From: CAWJPY01 sp963844865
GTDB lineage: Bacteria; Acidobacteriota; Thermoanaerobaculia; Thermoanaerobaculales; Sulfomarinibacteraceae
Length of the DNA stretch: 64,000 nt
NCBI GenBank assembly: GCA_963844865.1
Contig: CAWJPY010000013.1
Location: 310,001-374,000 of the forward strand
Direction: 5' to 3'
A program made the translations under genes and the position numbers. The notes under the pieces are model-generated. The model saw nothing but the letters and a program-made list of their open reading frames with translations, had not been told where the DNA came from and searched no databases. Below, piece after piece: positions 8,126 to 15,951 of the stretch. The first letter of the stretch is position 1. Each line of letters starts with the position of its first letter.

Positions 8126-9481
8126 TCACCCCTCGAGCGCGAGCAGGAGGGGCTCCTCCAAGGCCTCGGCCACCCAGCGCAGGAAGCGGGCTGCGTCGGC
8201 GCCGTCCACCAGGCGGTGGTCGTAGCTCAGGGACAGGGGGAGCATGAGCCGGGGCACGAAGGCGCCATCCACGAAGCGTGCGACCGTTCGACCGCGGGAG
8301 ACGCCGAGAATCGCTGCCTGGGGCCAGTTGACGATGGGCGTGAAGGCGGTGCCGCCGATGCCGCCCAGGTTGGAGATGGTGATGGTCGCCCCCTGCATCT
8401 CCTCCGACTGCAGCTTGCGGTCCCGGGCGCGGCGGGCCAGGTCGTCCAGCTCCCGCGAGATCGTGGTGATGCTCTTCTGATCGGCGTCCCGGATCACCGG
8501 CACCAGGAGGCCGCGGTCGGTGTCCACCGCCACTCCCACGTGGACGGATTCCTTGAACACGACCTCGGCGGCGGCGGTGTCGATGCTGGCGTTCAGCTTG
8601 GGGAAGACCTTCGCTGCGGCTGCCAGCACCTTGACCAGGATCGCGGTGAGGGTGAGCTTGCCCCCGGCGGCCTCGACCCGCTCCCGGAACCTGGCCCGCA
8701 GCTCTTCCAGGTCAGTGACGTCGGCCTCGTCGTGCTGGGTCACCTGGGGGACCGTGGCCCAAGCCCTCGACATGGCCTGGGCGGTGAGCCGCCGCACCTT
8801 GGACATGGGCTCGCGGCGCACCGGTCCCCAGGCGGAGAAGTCGGGGAGCGTCGGCTCCTGACCGCCGACCGCCGCCGGCGCACCACCGAGCGCGCTGCGG
8901 GTGTGCTTCTTGACGTCCTCGACCAGGATCCTGCCCCCCGGCCCCGAGCCCGCGACGCGGCTGATGTCGACGCCCAGCTCGCGGGCGAAGCGGCGGACCC
9001 TCGGCGATGCCGGGACGGCCCTGGGGTGCGCCGAGGGAGGCGGTTCCTCGCTGCCGGGCGGCACCGTGGTGGACGGCTCTTCGGTCTCGGCGGGCCCCGG
9101 CGCCGGGCGCTCCTCCGCGGAGGGCGGCGGCTGCCTCTCCGAGGCGGTGGCGGTGCCGGTTTCCCGGGGAGACGCCGCCGGCTCGAGGTCCTCGGCCGTC
9201 GACTCCGCGGCCGCTTCGTCCGCGGACTCCAGCTCCTTCTGCGCTTTCTCGTCCACGGTGAGGATCGGATCTCCCTCGGCGAGGGTGTCGCCCTCGGCGA
9301 CATGAACCTCGGTGACGACGCCGGTCACCGTGGCGGGGACCTCCACCGAGGCCTTGTCCGTCTCCACCTCGATCACCGGCTGCTCCAGGGCGAGGGTGTC
9401 GCCCACCGCGACCAGCACCCGCACCACGTCCACGGACTCGATGTTCTCGCCCAGCTCGGGCACACGCATGGTCTGGGCCAT
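8126..9481 (-). CDS. aceF: pyruvate dehydrogenase E2, dihydrolipoamide acetyltransferase
   Basis: A 451-residue E2 subunit that transfers acetyl groups from lipoyl-lysine to CoA in the pyruvate dehydrogenase complex. One N-terminal lipoyl domain (about 3-77) carries the modified lysine K43 in ETDKASVE. An Ala/Pro/Glu-rich linker follows, then the peripheral-subunit-binding domain (about 155-190, RRFARELGVDISRVAGSGPG), and the catalytic acyltransferase domain (about 220-451) with the HRLVDGADAARF active-site motif and final LLLALEG. A single lipoyl domain is fewer than the three in E. coli. The ATG is 13 nt downstream of aceE, so both are in one operon. No E3 (lpd) follows. Confidence 0.95.
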   Translation of the reverse strand: MAQTMRVPELGENIESVDVVRVLVAVGDTLALEQPVIEVETDKASVEVPATVTGVVTEVHVAEGDTLAEGDPILTVDEKAQKELESADEAAAESTAEDLEPAASPRETGTATASERQPPPSAEERPAPGPAETEEPSTTVPPGSEEPPPSAHPRAVPASPRVRRFARELGVDISRVAGSGPGGRILVEDVKKHTRSALGGAPAAVGGQEPTLPDFSAWGPVRREPMSKVRRLTAQAMSRAWATVPQVTQHDEADVTDLEELRARFRERVEAAGGKLTLTAILVKVLAAAAKVFPKLNASIDTAAAEVVFKESVHVGVAVDTDRGLLVPVIRDADQKSITTISRELDDLARRARDRKLQSEEMQGATITISNLGGIGGTAFTPIVNWPQAAILGVSRGRTVARFVDGAFVPRLMLPLSLSYDHRLVDGADAARFLRWVAEALEEPLLLALEG

Positions 9482-9494
9482 GGTCGACCTCTCC

Positions 9495-12185
9495 TTACAC
9501 CGTCACGGGGTTGGGGGCCTCGGGATCGACGCCGAGATCGGCGATGGCGGTGCGCACCACCTCCGGGTCCAGCCTTCCGTCCGCGGCCAGGGCGGACAGG
9601 GTGGCCACCACGATGTGCGCCTGATCCACCTCGAAGAAGCGCCGCAGCTCGGCGCGGCCCTCGCTGCGCCCGAAGCCGTCGGTGCCGAGGGCGACCGGGG
9701 GCCGGGGGAACCAGCGGCAGATGGACTGGGGCAGGGCCTTGACGTAGTCGGAGGCCAGGACGTACGCGCCGTCGGTGCCCGCCAGGCAACGCTCGATCCA
9801 GGGGACGCGTCGCTCGTCGCCGGGGTGGAGGCGGTTCCAACGGTCGCACTCCAGACCATCCATGTACAGCTCCTTGTAGCTGGTGACGGACCATACGTCG
9901 GCGGCCACGTTGTAGCGCTCCGCCAGCATTTCCTGGGCGCGCAGCACCTCGTTGAGGATGGCGCCGCTGCCGAAGAGGTGCGCCCGCAGGGCGGCGTCGG
10001 GGTTCGGGGAGGGGCGGAAACGATACATGCCGCGGACGATCCCCTCTTCGACCCCCTCCGGCATGGCCGGCATGGGGTAGGGCTCGTTGCCCACGGTCAG
10101 GTAGTAGAAGACGTCCTCCTGGTCGCAGTACATGCGACGGATGCCGTCTTTGATGATCACCGCCAGCTCGTACGCCCAGGCGGGATCGTAGGTCCGGACG
10201 TTGGGCACCGGGTAGGCGAGGAGGTGGGAGTGCCCGTCCTGGTGCTGCAGCCCCTCCCCGGCCAGAGTCGTGCGGCCGGCCGTGCCTCCCACCATGAAGC
10301 CGCGGGTGCGCATGTCCGCCGCCGCCCAGATGAGGTCGCCGACGCGCTGGAAGCCGAACATGGAGTAGAAGACGAAGAAGGGGATGGTGTTGATGCCGTG
10401 GTTGGCGTGGGCCGTGCCGGCGGCGATGAAGGAGCACATGGAGCCGGCCTCGGTGATGCCCTCCTCCAGGAGCTGGCCGTCCTTGGCCTCGTGGTAGTAC
10501 AGCAGGGTGGACGCGTCCACCGGCTCGTAGAGCTGGCCGGCGTGGGAGTAGATCCCCACTTGGCGGAACAGGGACTCCATGCCGAAGGTGCGCGCCTCGT
10601 CGGGGATGATGGGCACCACCAGCTTGCCGATCTCCTGATCCTTCAGGAGCCGGCTCAGGATGCGCACGAAGGCCATGGTGGTGGCCACCTCACGTCCCTC
10701 GGATCCCGCCGTGAACTCCTCGAAGGGCTCGTCGGGCACCCTCGCCAGGGGCTCGCACAGCACGCCGCGGGACGGCAGGGGTCCGCCGAGGGAGCTTCGC
10801 CGCTCCATGAGGTACTTCATCTCCGGGCTGTCGTCGGCGGGCCGGTAGAAGGCCGCGGCGCCCGCCTCCTCGTCGTCCAGGGGGATCCCGAAGCGGGTCC
10901 GGAACTCCAGCAGCTCCTCCTGGTTGAGCTTCTTCTGCTGGTGGGTGATGTTGCGGCCCTCGCCCGCCTCGCCCAGGCCGTAGCCCTTGATGGTGCGGGC
11001 GAGGATCACGGTGGGCGCGCCGGGGTGCTCCACCGCGGCCTTGAACGCGTTGTAGACCTTCTGTGGGTCGTGTCCACCGAGGCGCAGGCGGCGGAGCTGC
11101 TCGTCGGAGAGGTGTGCCACCATCTCGCGGAGCTCGGGGTAGGCGCCGAAGAAGTGGTCCCGGATGTAGGCCCCCGAGGACACTGCGTACTTCTGGCTCT
11201 CCCCGTCCACCACCTCGTTCATGCGCCGGACCAGCAGGCCGTCCCGGTCGGCGGCCAGCAGGGGGTCCCAGTCGGCGCCCCAGATGACCTTGATGACGTT
11301 CCATCCGGCGCCCCGGAAGGCGGCCTCCAGCTCCTGGATGATCTTGCCGTTGCCCCGCACCGGCCCGTCCAGCCGCTGCAGGTTGCAGTTGACCACGAAG
11401 ATGAGGTTGTCCAGCTTCTCGCGGGCGGCCAGGGTGATGGCGCCCAGGGCCTCGGGCTCGTCCATCTCGCCGTCGCCCAGGAACGCCCACACCTTGTGGT
11501 CGGACTCGGGGTGCAGCCCCCGGTCCTCCAGGTAGTGGTTGAAGCGCGCGTGGTAGATGGCCATGATCGGTGCCAGGCCCATGGACACCGTGGGGAACTC
11601 CCAGAAGTCCGGCATCAGCCACGGGTGCGGGTACGAGGAGAGCCCGTTGCCGCGGCCGTCGCGGAGCTCGCGGCGGAAGTTGACCAGCTGGCGCTCCGAC
11701 AGGCGGCCCTCGAGGAAGGCGCGGGCGTAGATGCCGGGGGAGGCGTGGCCCTGGAAGTAGACCTGGTCCCCGTGGTGGCCGTCGCCGCGGCCGTGCAGGA
11801 AGTGGTTGAAGGCCACCTCGAACAGCGTGGCCACGGACGCGTAGGTGGAGATGTGGCCGCCGATGCCGCTCTCCTCGTGGTTGGCGCGGACCACCATGGC
11901 CATGGCGTTCCAGCGGATCAGGCTCTTGATGCGGCGCTCCACCTCCCGGCTCCCGGGGTACGGCGACTCCTGGGCTGCGGGGATTGTGTTGATGTGGGGG
12001 GTCTCGGCGGAGAACGGGATGCGCACCCCCGCCTGGTGCGCCCGGATCTGCAGGTCCCGCAGGAGGCGCCGCACCCGATCCGGTCCACCGTGCTCGAGGA
12101 CCCAATCCAAGGACTCGAGCCACTCCCTCGTCTCCTGAGCCTCGGCGGCGATGTCCGTGTCCTCGTCTGCGCTGCGTCGGGCCAT
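9495..12185 (-). CDS. aceE: pyruvate dehydrogenase E1, homodimeric type
   Basis: An 896-residue thiamine-diphosphate enzyme that decarboxylates pyruvate and acetylates the E2 lipoyl group; length and organisation match the E. coli-type homodimeric AceE (about 887). Visible motifs: the N-terminal ETREWLESLDWVL segment, RGDGHHGDQVYFQGHASPG, the ThDP-binding GDGEMDEPEALGAITLA...NCNLQ, HDPQKVYNAF, the second-domain GTAGRTTLAGEGLQHQDGHS loop and the C-terminal ALGTDGFGRS motif. The ATG at 12185 is preceded by GAAGGAGAGAGC. It heads the aceE-aceF operon. Pairing with phosphofructokinase, citrate synthase and malate dehydrogenase genes nearby gives a respiratory carbon-oxidation route. Confidence 0.96.
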   Translation of the reverse strand: MARRSADEDTDIAAEAQETREWLESLDWVLEHGGPDRVRRLLRDLQIRAHQAGVRIPFSAETPHINTIPAAQESPYPGSREVERRIKSLIRWNAMAMVVRANHEESGIGGHISTYASVATLFEVAFNHFLHGRGDGHHGDQVYFQGHASPGIYARAFLEGRLSERQLVNFRRELRDGRGNGLSSYPHPWLMPDFWEFPTVSMGLAPIMAIYHARFNHYLEDRGLHPESDHKVWAFLGDGEMDEPEALGAITLAAREKLDNLIFVVNCNLQRLDGPVRGNGKIIQELEAAFRGAGWNVIKVIWGADWDPLLAADRDGLLVRRMNEVVDGESQKYAVSSGAYIRDHFFGAYPELREMVAHLSDEQLRRLRLGGHDPQKVYNAFKAAVEHPGAPTVILARTIKGYGLGEAGEGRNITHQQKKLNQEELLEFRTRFGIPLDDEEAGAAAFYRPADDSPEMKYLMERRSSLGGPLPSRGVLCEPLARVPDEPFEEFTAGSEGREVATTMAFVRILSRLLKDQEIGKLVVPIIPDEARTFGMESLFRQVGIYSHAGQLYEPVDASTLLYYHEAKDGQLLEEGITEAGSMCSFIAAGTAHANHGINTIPFFVFYSMFGFQRVGDLIWAAADMRTRGFMVGGTAGRTTLAGEGLQHQDGHSHLLAYPVPNVRTYDPAWAYELAVIIKDGIRRMYCDQEDVFYYLTVGNEPYPMPAMPEGVEEGIVRGMYRFRPSPNPDAALRAHLFGSGAILNEVLRAQEMLAERYNVAADVWSVTSYKELYMDGLECDRWNRLHPGDERRVPWIERCLAGTDGAYVLASDYVKALPQSICRWFPRPPVALGTDGFGRSEGRAELRRFFEVDQAHIVVATLSALAADGRLDPEVVRTAIADLGVDPEAPNPVTV

Positions 12186-12340
12186 GCTCTCTCCTTCTGT
12201 CGGGCCGCCGGAGGAGCACGGATCAATCCCGCCGGCCCGATCCCTGCACGAGTAACAGGCTCCGCCCGTTTCCTCTTTCAGGCGCGCACCGGCTGCCGGC
12301 GGCCCCGCGCGTCGGGAGCGCTTCGCCCGAGCCCGTTCCT

Positions 12341-12460
12341 CGGGCGTGCCACGGGTGACCCGGCTTCGCTTGCAGCTTCGCCGTGGTCAGCGGTGGCAAC
12401 CACGGGGAACGCATCGACAGAATCGGCGCGTCGCGAGAGGCGTCACCTTGGGTGGGCCAG
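12341..12460 (+). repeat. dispersed intergenic repeat R1, copy B
   Basis: Starts CGGGCGTGCCACGGGTGACC, contains an imperfect hairpin (TGACCCGGC with GCCGTGGTCA around TTCGCTTGCAGCTTC), and continues into AGCGGTGGCAACCACGGGGAACGC then TCGACAGAATCGGCGCGTCG. Nearly the same as copy C on the minus strand at 54567-54684. Confidence 0.8.
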
Positions 12461-12530
12461 AGGCGTGTATCGATCGGGTGCCCCGGCGGCCGTTCGGGGA
12501 CGCCCCGGTGGACGGAAGGGGACGATGATC

Positions 12531-12536
12531 CATAAT
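12531..12536 (+). promoter_or_regulatory. -10-like hexamer CATAAT for the metallo-hydrolase gene
   Basis: One mismatch from TATAAT, in otherwise GC-rich DNA, about 66 nt before the ATG. The leader between them carries a small CTCC/GGAG hairpin. No clear -35. Confidence 0.35.
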
Positions 12537-12602
12537 GTGGGCCCCTGGACGGCCCCGCCGCCTCCTCGCGTCCGGAGGAAGCGGCGACGAAAGGAGATGC
12601 CA

Positions 12603-13280
12603 ATGCCCACTCTGACCTATCTCGGACACTCCGCGTTCCTCGTCGAGGGGAGCAAGGCCAAGCTGGTGATCGATCCCTTCCTGACCGGCAACCCGGTGGC
12701 CGCCGCCAAGCCCGAGGACATCTCGGTGGACTGGGTGCTGCTCACCCACGGCCACGGCGACCACATCGGCGACGGCGTGGCCATCGCCAAGGCCAACGAC
12801 GCCACCATCGTGGCGCCCTTCGAGCTCGCCAACTACTGCGAGGGGCAGGGCGCCACGGTCCACCCCATGCACATCGGCGGCGCGCACCAGTTCCCCTTCG
12901 GGCGGGTCAAGCTGACCATCGCCCACCACGGATCGGCGGCCCCGGACGGGACCTACACCGGCAACCCCTGCGGCTTCCTGGTGACCATGGACGGCAAGAC
13001 CCTCTACCACCCCGGCGACACCGGGCTGTTCCTGGACATGAAGCTGATCGGGGACACCAACTCCATCGACGTCGCCGTGCTGCCCATTGGGGACAACTTC
13101 ACCATGGGCATCGAGGACGCGGTCCTGGCCACCGAGTTCCTCCATCCGAAGATGGTCATCCCGATGCACTACAAGACCTTCGACGTCATCGACGTGGATC
13201 CCCAGGAGTTCGTCAAGCGCGTCAAGGCGAAGGCGTTCAACGCCAAGGTGCTGGACTTCGGGGAGAGCTATCAGTACTGA
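12603..13280 (+). CDS. metal-dependent hydrolase, UPF0173/UlaG-like metallo-beta-lactamase fold
   Basis: A 225-residue cytoplasmic hydrolase of the UPF0173 family. The zinc-ligand motif HGHGDHIGDG (about 49-58), further histidines (HHGSAAPDG), HPGDTGLFLDM and the C-terminal PMHYKTFDVIDVDP are all present, and length matches the family (about 225-230). The physiological substrate of the family is not established. Two in-frame ATGs lie at 12597 and 12603; AAAGGAG ends directly against the first, so the second, six bases away, is chosen. It is convergent with the GGDEF-EAL gene across a strong inverted repeat. Confidence 0.9.
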   Translation: MPTLTYLGHSAFLVEGSKAKLVIDPFLTGNPVAAAKPEDISVDWVLLTHGHGDHIGDGVAIAKANDATIVAPFELANYCEGQGATVHPMHIGGAHQFPFGRVKLTIAHHGSAAPDGTYTGNPCGFLVTMDGKTLYHPGDTGLFLDMKLIGDTNSIDVAVLPIGDNFTMGIEDAVLATEFLHPKMVIPMHYKTFDVIDVDPQEFVKRVKAKAFNAKVLDFGESYQY

Positions 13281-13419
13281 CGTGAGGACGTTAGGGCGTT
13301 AGGGCGTGAGGGCCACCCGCCCGACCACCCTCGTGAGGACGTGAGGCCCGCCCACCCGACCACCCTCGTGAGGGCGTGAGGCCGAATGCGTCACGCCTTT
13401 CGTCCTAACGTCCTCACGT
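13280..13419. repeat. inverted and direct repeats between convergent genes
   Basis: Perfect 16-bp arms ACGTGAGGACGTTAGG (13280-13295) and CCTAACGTCCTCACGT (13404-13419) enclose a region that itself holds two direct copies of a CCGACCACCCTCGTGAGG unit and further GTGAGGRC steps. Together these could fold as a long stem-loop that ends transcripts from both sides. The pattern of iterated 9-mers suggests slipped duplication. Confidence 0.7.
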
Positions 13420-13429
13420 CCTCACGTCC

Positions 13430-15688
13430 TCACGAAGCCGATCGCCGGGTGGGGGACGTGTGGTGCATGCGGTCGTGGAGGATCTTCTTGAGGTGGTCGT
13501 CCACCGACGCCGTCTGCTCCAGGAGCTGGGTGGCGGTGTCCGCGGGCAGGGGAGGCGACGCGTAGATGCCCTGGATGCGATCCACCTTGAGCTCCCGCAG
13601 CGCATCCAGCTGCGATCTCGTCTCCACGCCCTCGGCGACGGTCTGCTTGTGGAGGTTGCCGGCAAGGGTGGTGATGGTGCGCACGATCTCGGAGCTCTCC
13701 TCGTCGGCCAGCATCCTGGACACGAAGGAGTAGTCGATCTTGAGGGTGTCGATCTTGAAGCGGCGCAGGTAGGCGAGGGACGAGTAGCCGGTGCCGAAGT
13801 CGTCGATGCTGATACCGATGTCCAGGGAACGGAGCTGCTCCAGCATCTCGGCGGCGTAGTGGGCGTTCTCCATGAGGACGCTCTCCGTGACCTCCAGGGT
13901 GAGGCTGCGACCATACAGCCCGGTCTTGCGCAGGATGTGGTCGATGCGTGTCACCAGGTCGGGCTGCATGAACTGGGTGCCGGAAACGTTGACACTCACG
14001 GTCAACGGCGGGTTGTGCCGGAACTGGTTCTGCCAGATCCGGAGCTGGCGGCAGGCCTCCTCGGCCACCCAGCGGTCGATCTGGATGATGGCGCCCATCT
14101 CCTCGGCCACCCGGATGAACTCGCCGGGCAGGAGCAGCCCCCGCTCGGGGTGCTGCCAGCGCACCAACACCTCGAAGCCGGTGATGCGCCCGTCTGCGAG
14201 CGAGATGATGGGCTGGTAGTAGGCGCGGAACTCCTCGCGGGCGATGGCCCGTCTGAGATCGGTCTCCAGCTTCAGGGTCGCCACGACCCGCGCGTGCATC
14301 TGCTCGTCGAACACGGCGAAGCTGTTGCGCCCCATCGCCTTGGCGCGGTACATGGCGGTGTCGGCGTCCCGCAGCAGGTCCTCGGGGCGGGCATAGCTGG
14401 GGTTCCACACGGCGATGCCGATGCTGATGGAGGCGAACACCTCCAGGCCTTCGAGGTCGAAGGGGATGCGGAACTCCTCCTGGATGCGCTCGGCGGCCGA
14501 GGTGGCCCCGCGCACGTCGACAAGGTTCTCGACGATGATCACGAACTCGTCGCCGCCGAAGCGCGCCACTGTGTCGGAGGGACGGCAGGCCCGTTGCACG
14601 CGCTCGGCGATCACCCGCAGCAGCTTGTCCCCGGTGAGGTGGCCGAGGCTGTCGTTGACGTTCTTGAAGCGGTCCAGGTCGAAGAAGAGGACGGCGAAGG
14701 GACGGCCGGGTTCGCGTTGCGCGCGGGCGAAGGCATGGCGCAGCCGGTCCATGAGCATGGTCCGGTTGGGTAGTCGCGTCAGCGGATCGTGCAGGGACCC
14801 GACGTGGAGCTCCCTCCCGGAGCCTTCCTCGTCAGAGATGTCGGTCTGGCGACCCACGATCCGCCGCACCTGTCCCCGATCGTCACGGATGACCTCGCCG
14901 CGGGTCATCATCCAGAGGTAGGTGCCGTCGGCATGACGGATCCGGTACCGGTGCTCCAGCGGGGTGACGTTGCCGACGATGTTGCCGTCGATCACGCTGC
15001 GCAGGCGGTCCCGGTCGTCGGGGTGGACGCGCTCGAACCAGTCCTCCGGCGAGGTGCCGATGTCGCTCTCGGCGTAGCCGAGCATCTCCTTCCAGCGCGG
15101 TGAGTAGTCCACGGTGCCGCTGGTGACGTCCCAGTCCCACACCCCGTCGTTCTGGCCTCCCGAGGCGATCAGGAAGCGGTCGAAGGCCGTCTGCAGCTCG
15201 CGGTTCGACTCGTACAGGTGCTGTGCCGATCGGAGGCGCTCCTGCAGCAGATGCAGCCTCGCACCGACCTCGGCCGCGTCCACGGGGGCCACGAGGTAGT
15301 CGTCCGCTCCGCACTGGACCGCGACCTGCACGGACTGCCGCCCGCCGTCGGGGAGGATGGCGAGGATGGGGAGCCGTGCGCGGCGGGAGGAGGCACGGAT
15401 CCCCTCGGCCAGGGCGACGCCTTCCATCCCGAGCGTCCTGAGATCGATGACGGCGACGTCGGGACGGCCGTTGCGCGCCTCCACCTTCGCGCGGCGGGGT
15501 GCGCAGGCAGCGACGCAGCGGTGCCCCGCCTCGTCGACGGCGCGTTCCAGCTCGTCGCGGAGGTCGGCGTCCTCGCTCACCAGCAGGACGGACCACGACG
15601 GGTCGAGGGACGGGCGCCGGTGGTGTGCCGCCAGCTCCTCGTGGGTGCCCGTCAGCAGCCGCCGCAGCCAGGGCAGGGGGCCCTCCAT
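13430..15688 (-). CDS. REC-like/PAS/GGDEF/EAL c-di-GMP signalling protein
   Basis: A 752-residue cytoplasmic protein. Order: receiver-like domain (about 28-145; VLLVSEDADLRDELE, DVAVIDLRTLGMEGV with the phospho-acceptor position aspartate, and LPILAIL), PAS domain (about 165-285; DGVWDWDVTSGTVDYSPRW), GGDEF domain (about 300-455; RFGGDEF intact), and EAL domain (about 475-735; the EAL site reads EVLVR, with DDFGTGYSSL and QGIYASPPLP). The cyclase signature is complete and most phosphodiesterase residues are kept, so either or both activities are possible. No membrane segment was seen. Two adjacent ATGs (15691, 15688) follow GAGG; 15688 gives the better spacing. It is divergent from the TamB-TamA fusion gene. 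Confidence 0.9.
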   Translation of the reverse strand: MEGPLPWLRRLLTGTHEELAAHHRRPSLDPSWSVLLVSEDADLRDELERAVDEAGHRCVAACAPRRAKVEARNGRPDVAVIDLRTLGMEGVALAEGIRASSRRARLPILAILPDGGRQSVQVAVQCGADDYLVAPVDAAEVGARLHLLQERLRSAQHLYESNRELQTAFDRFLIASGGQNDGVWDWDVTSGTVDYSPRWKEMLGYAESDIGTSPEDWFERVHPDDRDRLRSVIDGNIVGNVTPLEHRYRIRHADGTYLWMMTRGEVIRDDRGQVRRIVGRQTDISDEEGSGRELHVGSLHDPLTRLPNRTMLMDRLRHAFARAQREPGRPFAVLFFDLDRFKNVNDSLGHLTGDKLLRVIAERVQRACRPSDTVARFGGDEFVIIVENLVDVRGATSAAERIQEEFRIPFDLEGLEVFASISIGIAVWNPSYARPEDLLRDADTAMYRAKAMGRNSFAVFDEQMHARVVATLKLETDLRRAIAREEFRAYYQPIISLADGRITGFEVLVRWQHPERGLLLPGEFIRVAEEMGAIIQIDRWVAEEACRQLRIWQNQFRHNPPLTVSVNVSGTQFMQPDLVTRIDHILRKTGLYGRSLTLEVTESVLMENAHYAAEMLEQLRSLDIGISIDDFGTGYSSLAYLRRFKIDTLKIDYSFVSRMLADEESSEIVRTITTLAGNLHKQTVAEGVETRSQLDALRELKVDRIQGIYASPPLPADTATQLLEQTASVDDHLKKILHDRMHHTSPTRRSAS

Positions 15689-15939
15689 CATCGACCTCGA
15701 TTCCGACCGGCAACCGCCGGTTGCGCCGGAGCTCGGCTCGCCGGGAACGTGGGTAGTGTCGCCAACTCGAAGACCTCGACCACGCGCCTCCTGCTGTCCC
15801 AAATCCACTCTATCATCGACCCTTCGGCGGGCGCCGTCGAGGCCACTGCGAGTCTCATCCCGCGTCCGCCATCGGGGTGGCTCGGATGTTGTCGGTGGGG
15901 CCGTTCCCCGATCACAGTCGGTCCGGGCGGCAACACGGC

Positions 15940-15945
15940 TAGACT
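15940..15945 (+). promoter_or_regulatory. -10-like TAGACT directly before the TamB-TamA start
   Basis: TAGACT ends 6 nt before ATG 15952, again consistent with a leaderless or near-leaderless mRNA, although AGGG between them could serve as a weak ribosome-binding site. Confidence 0.3.
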
Positions 15946-15951
15946 AGGGCG

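Larger units (their letters stand above)
12186..12602. other. divergent intergenic region with repeat R1 and a probable promoter
   Basis: 417 nt between aceE (minus) and the metallo-hydrolase gene (plus). It contains one R1 repeat copy (12341-12460), a CATAAT -10-like site at 12531-12536 for the plus-strand gene and a Shine-Dalgarno AAAGGAG at 12590-12596. No supported ORF was seen. Confidence 0.6.
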
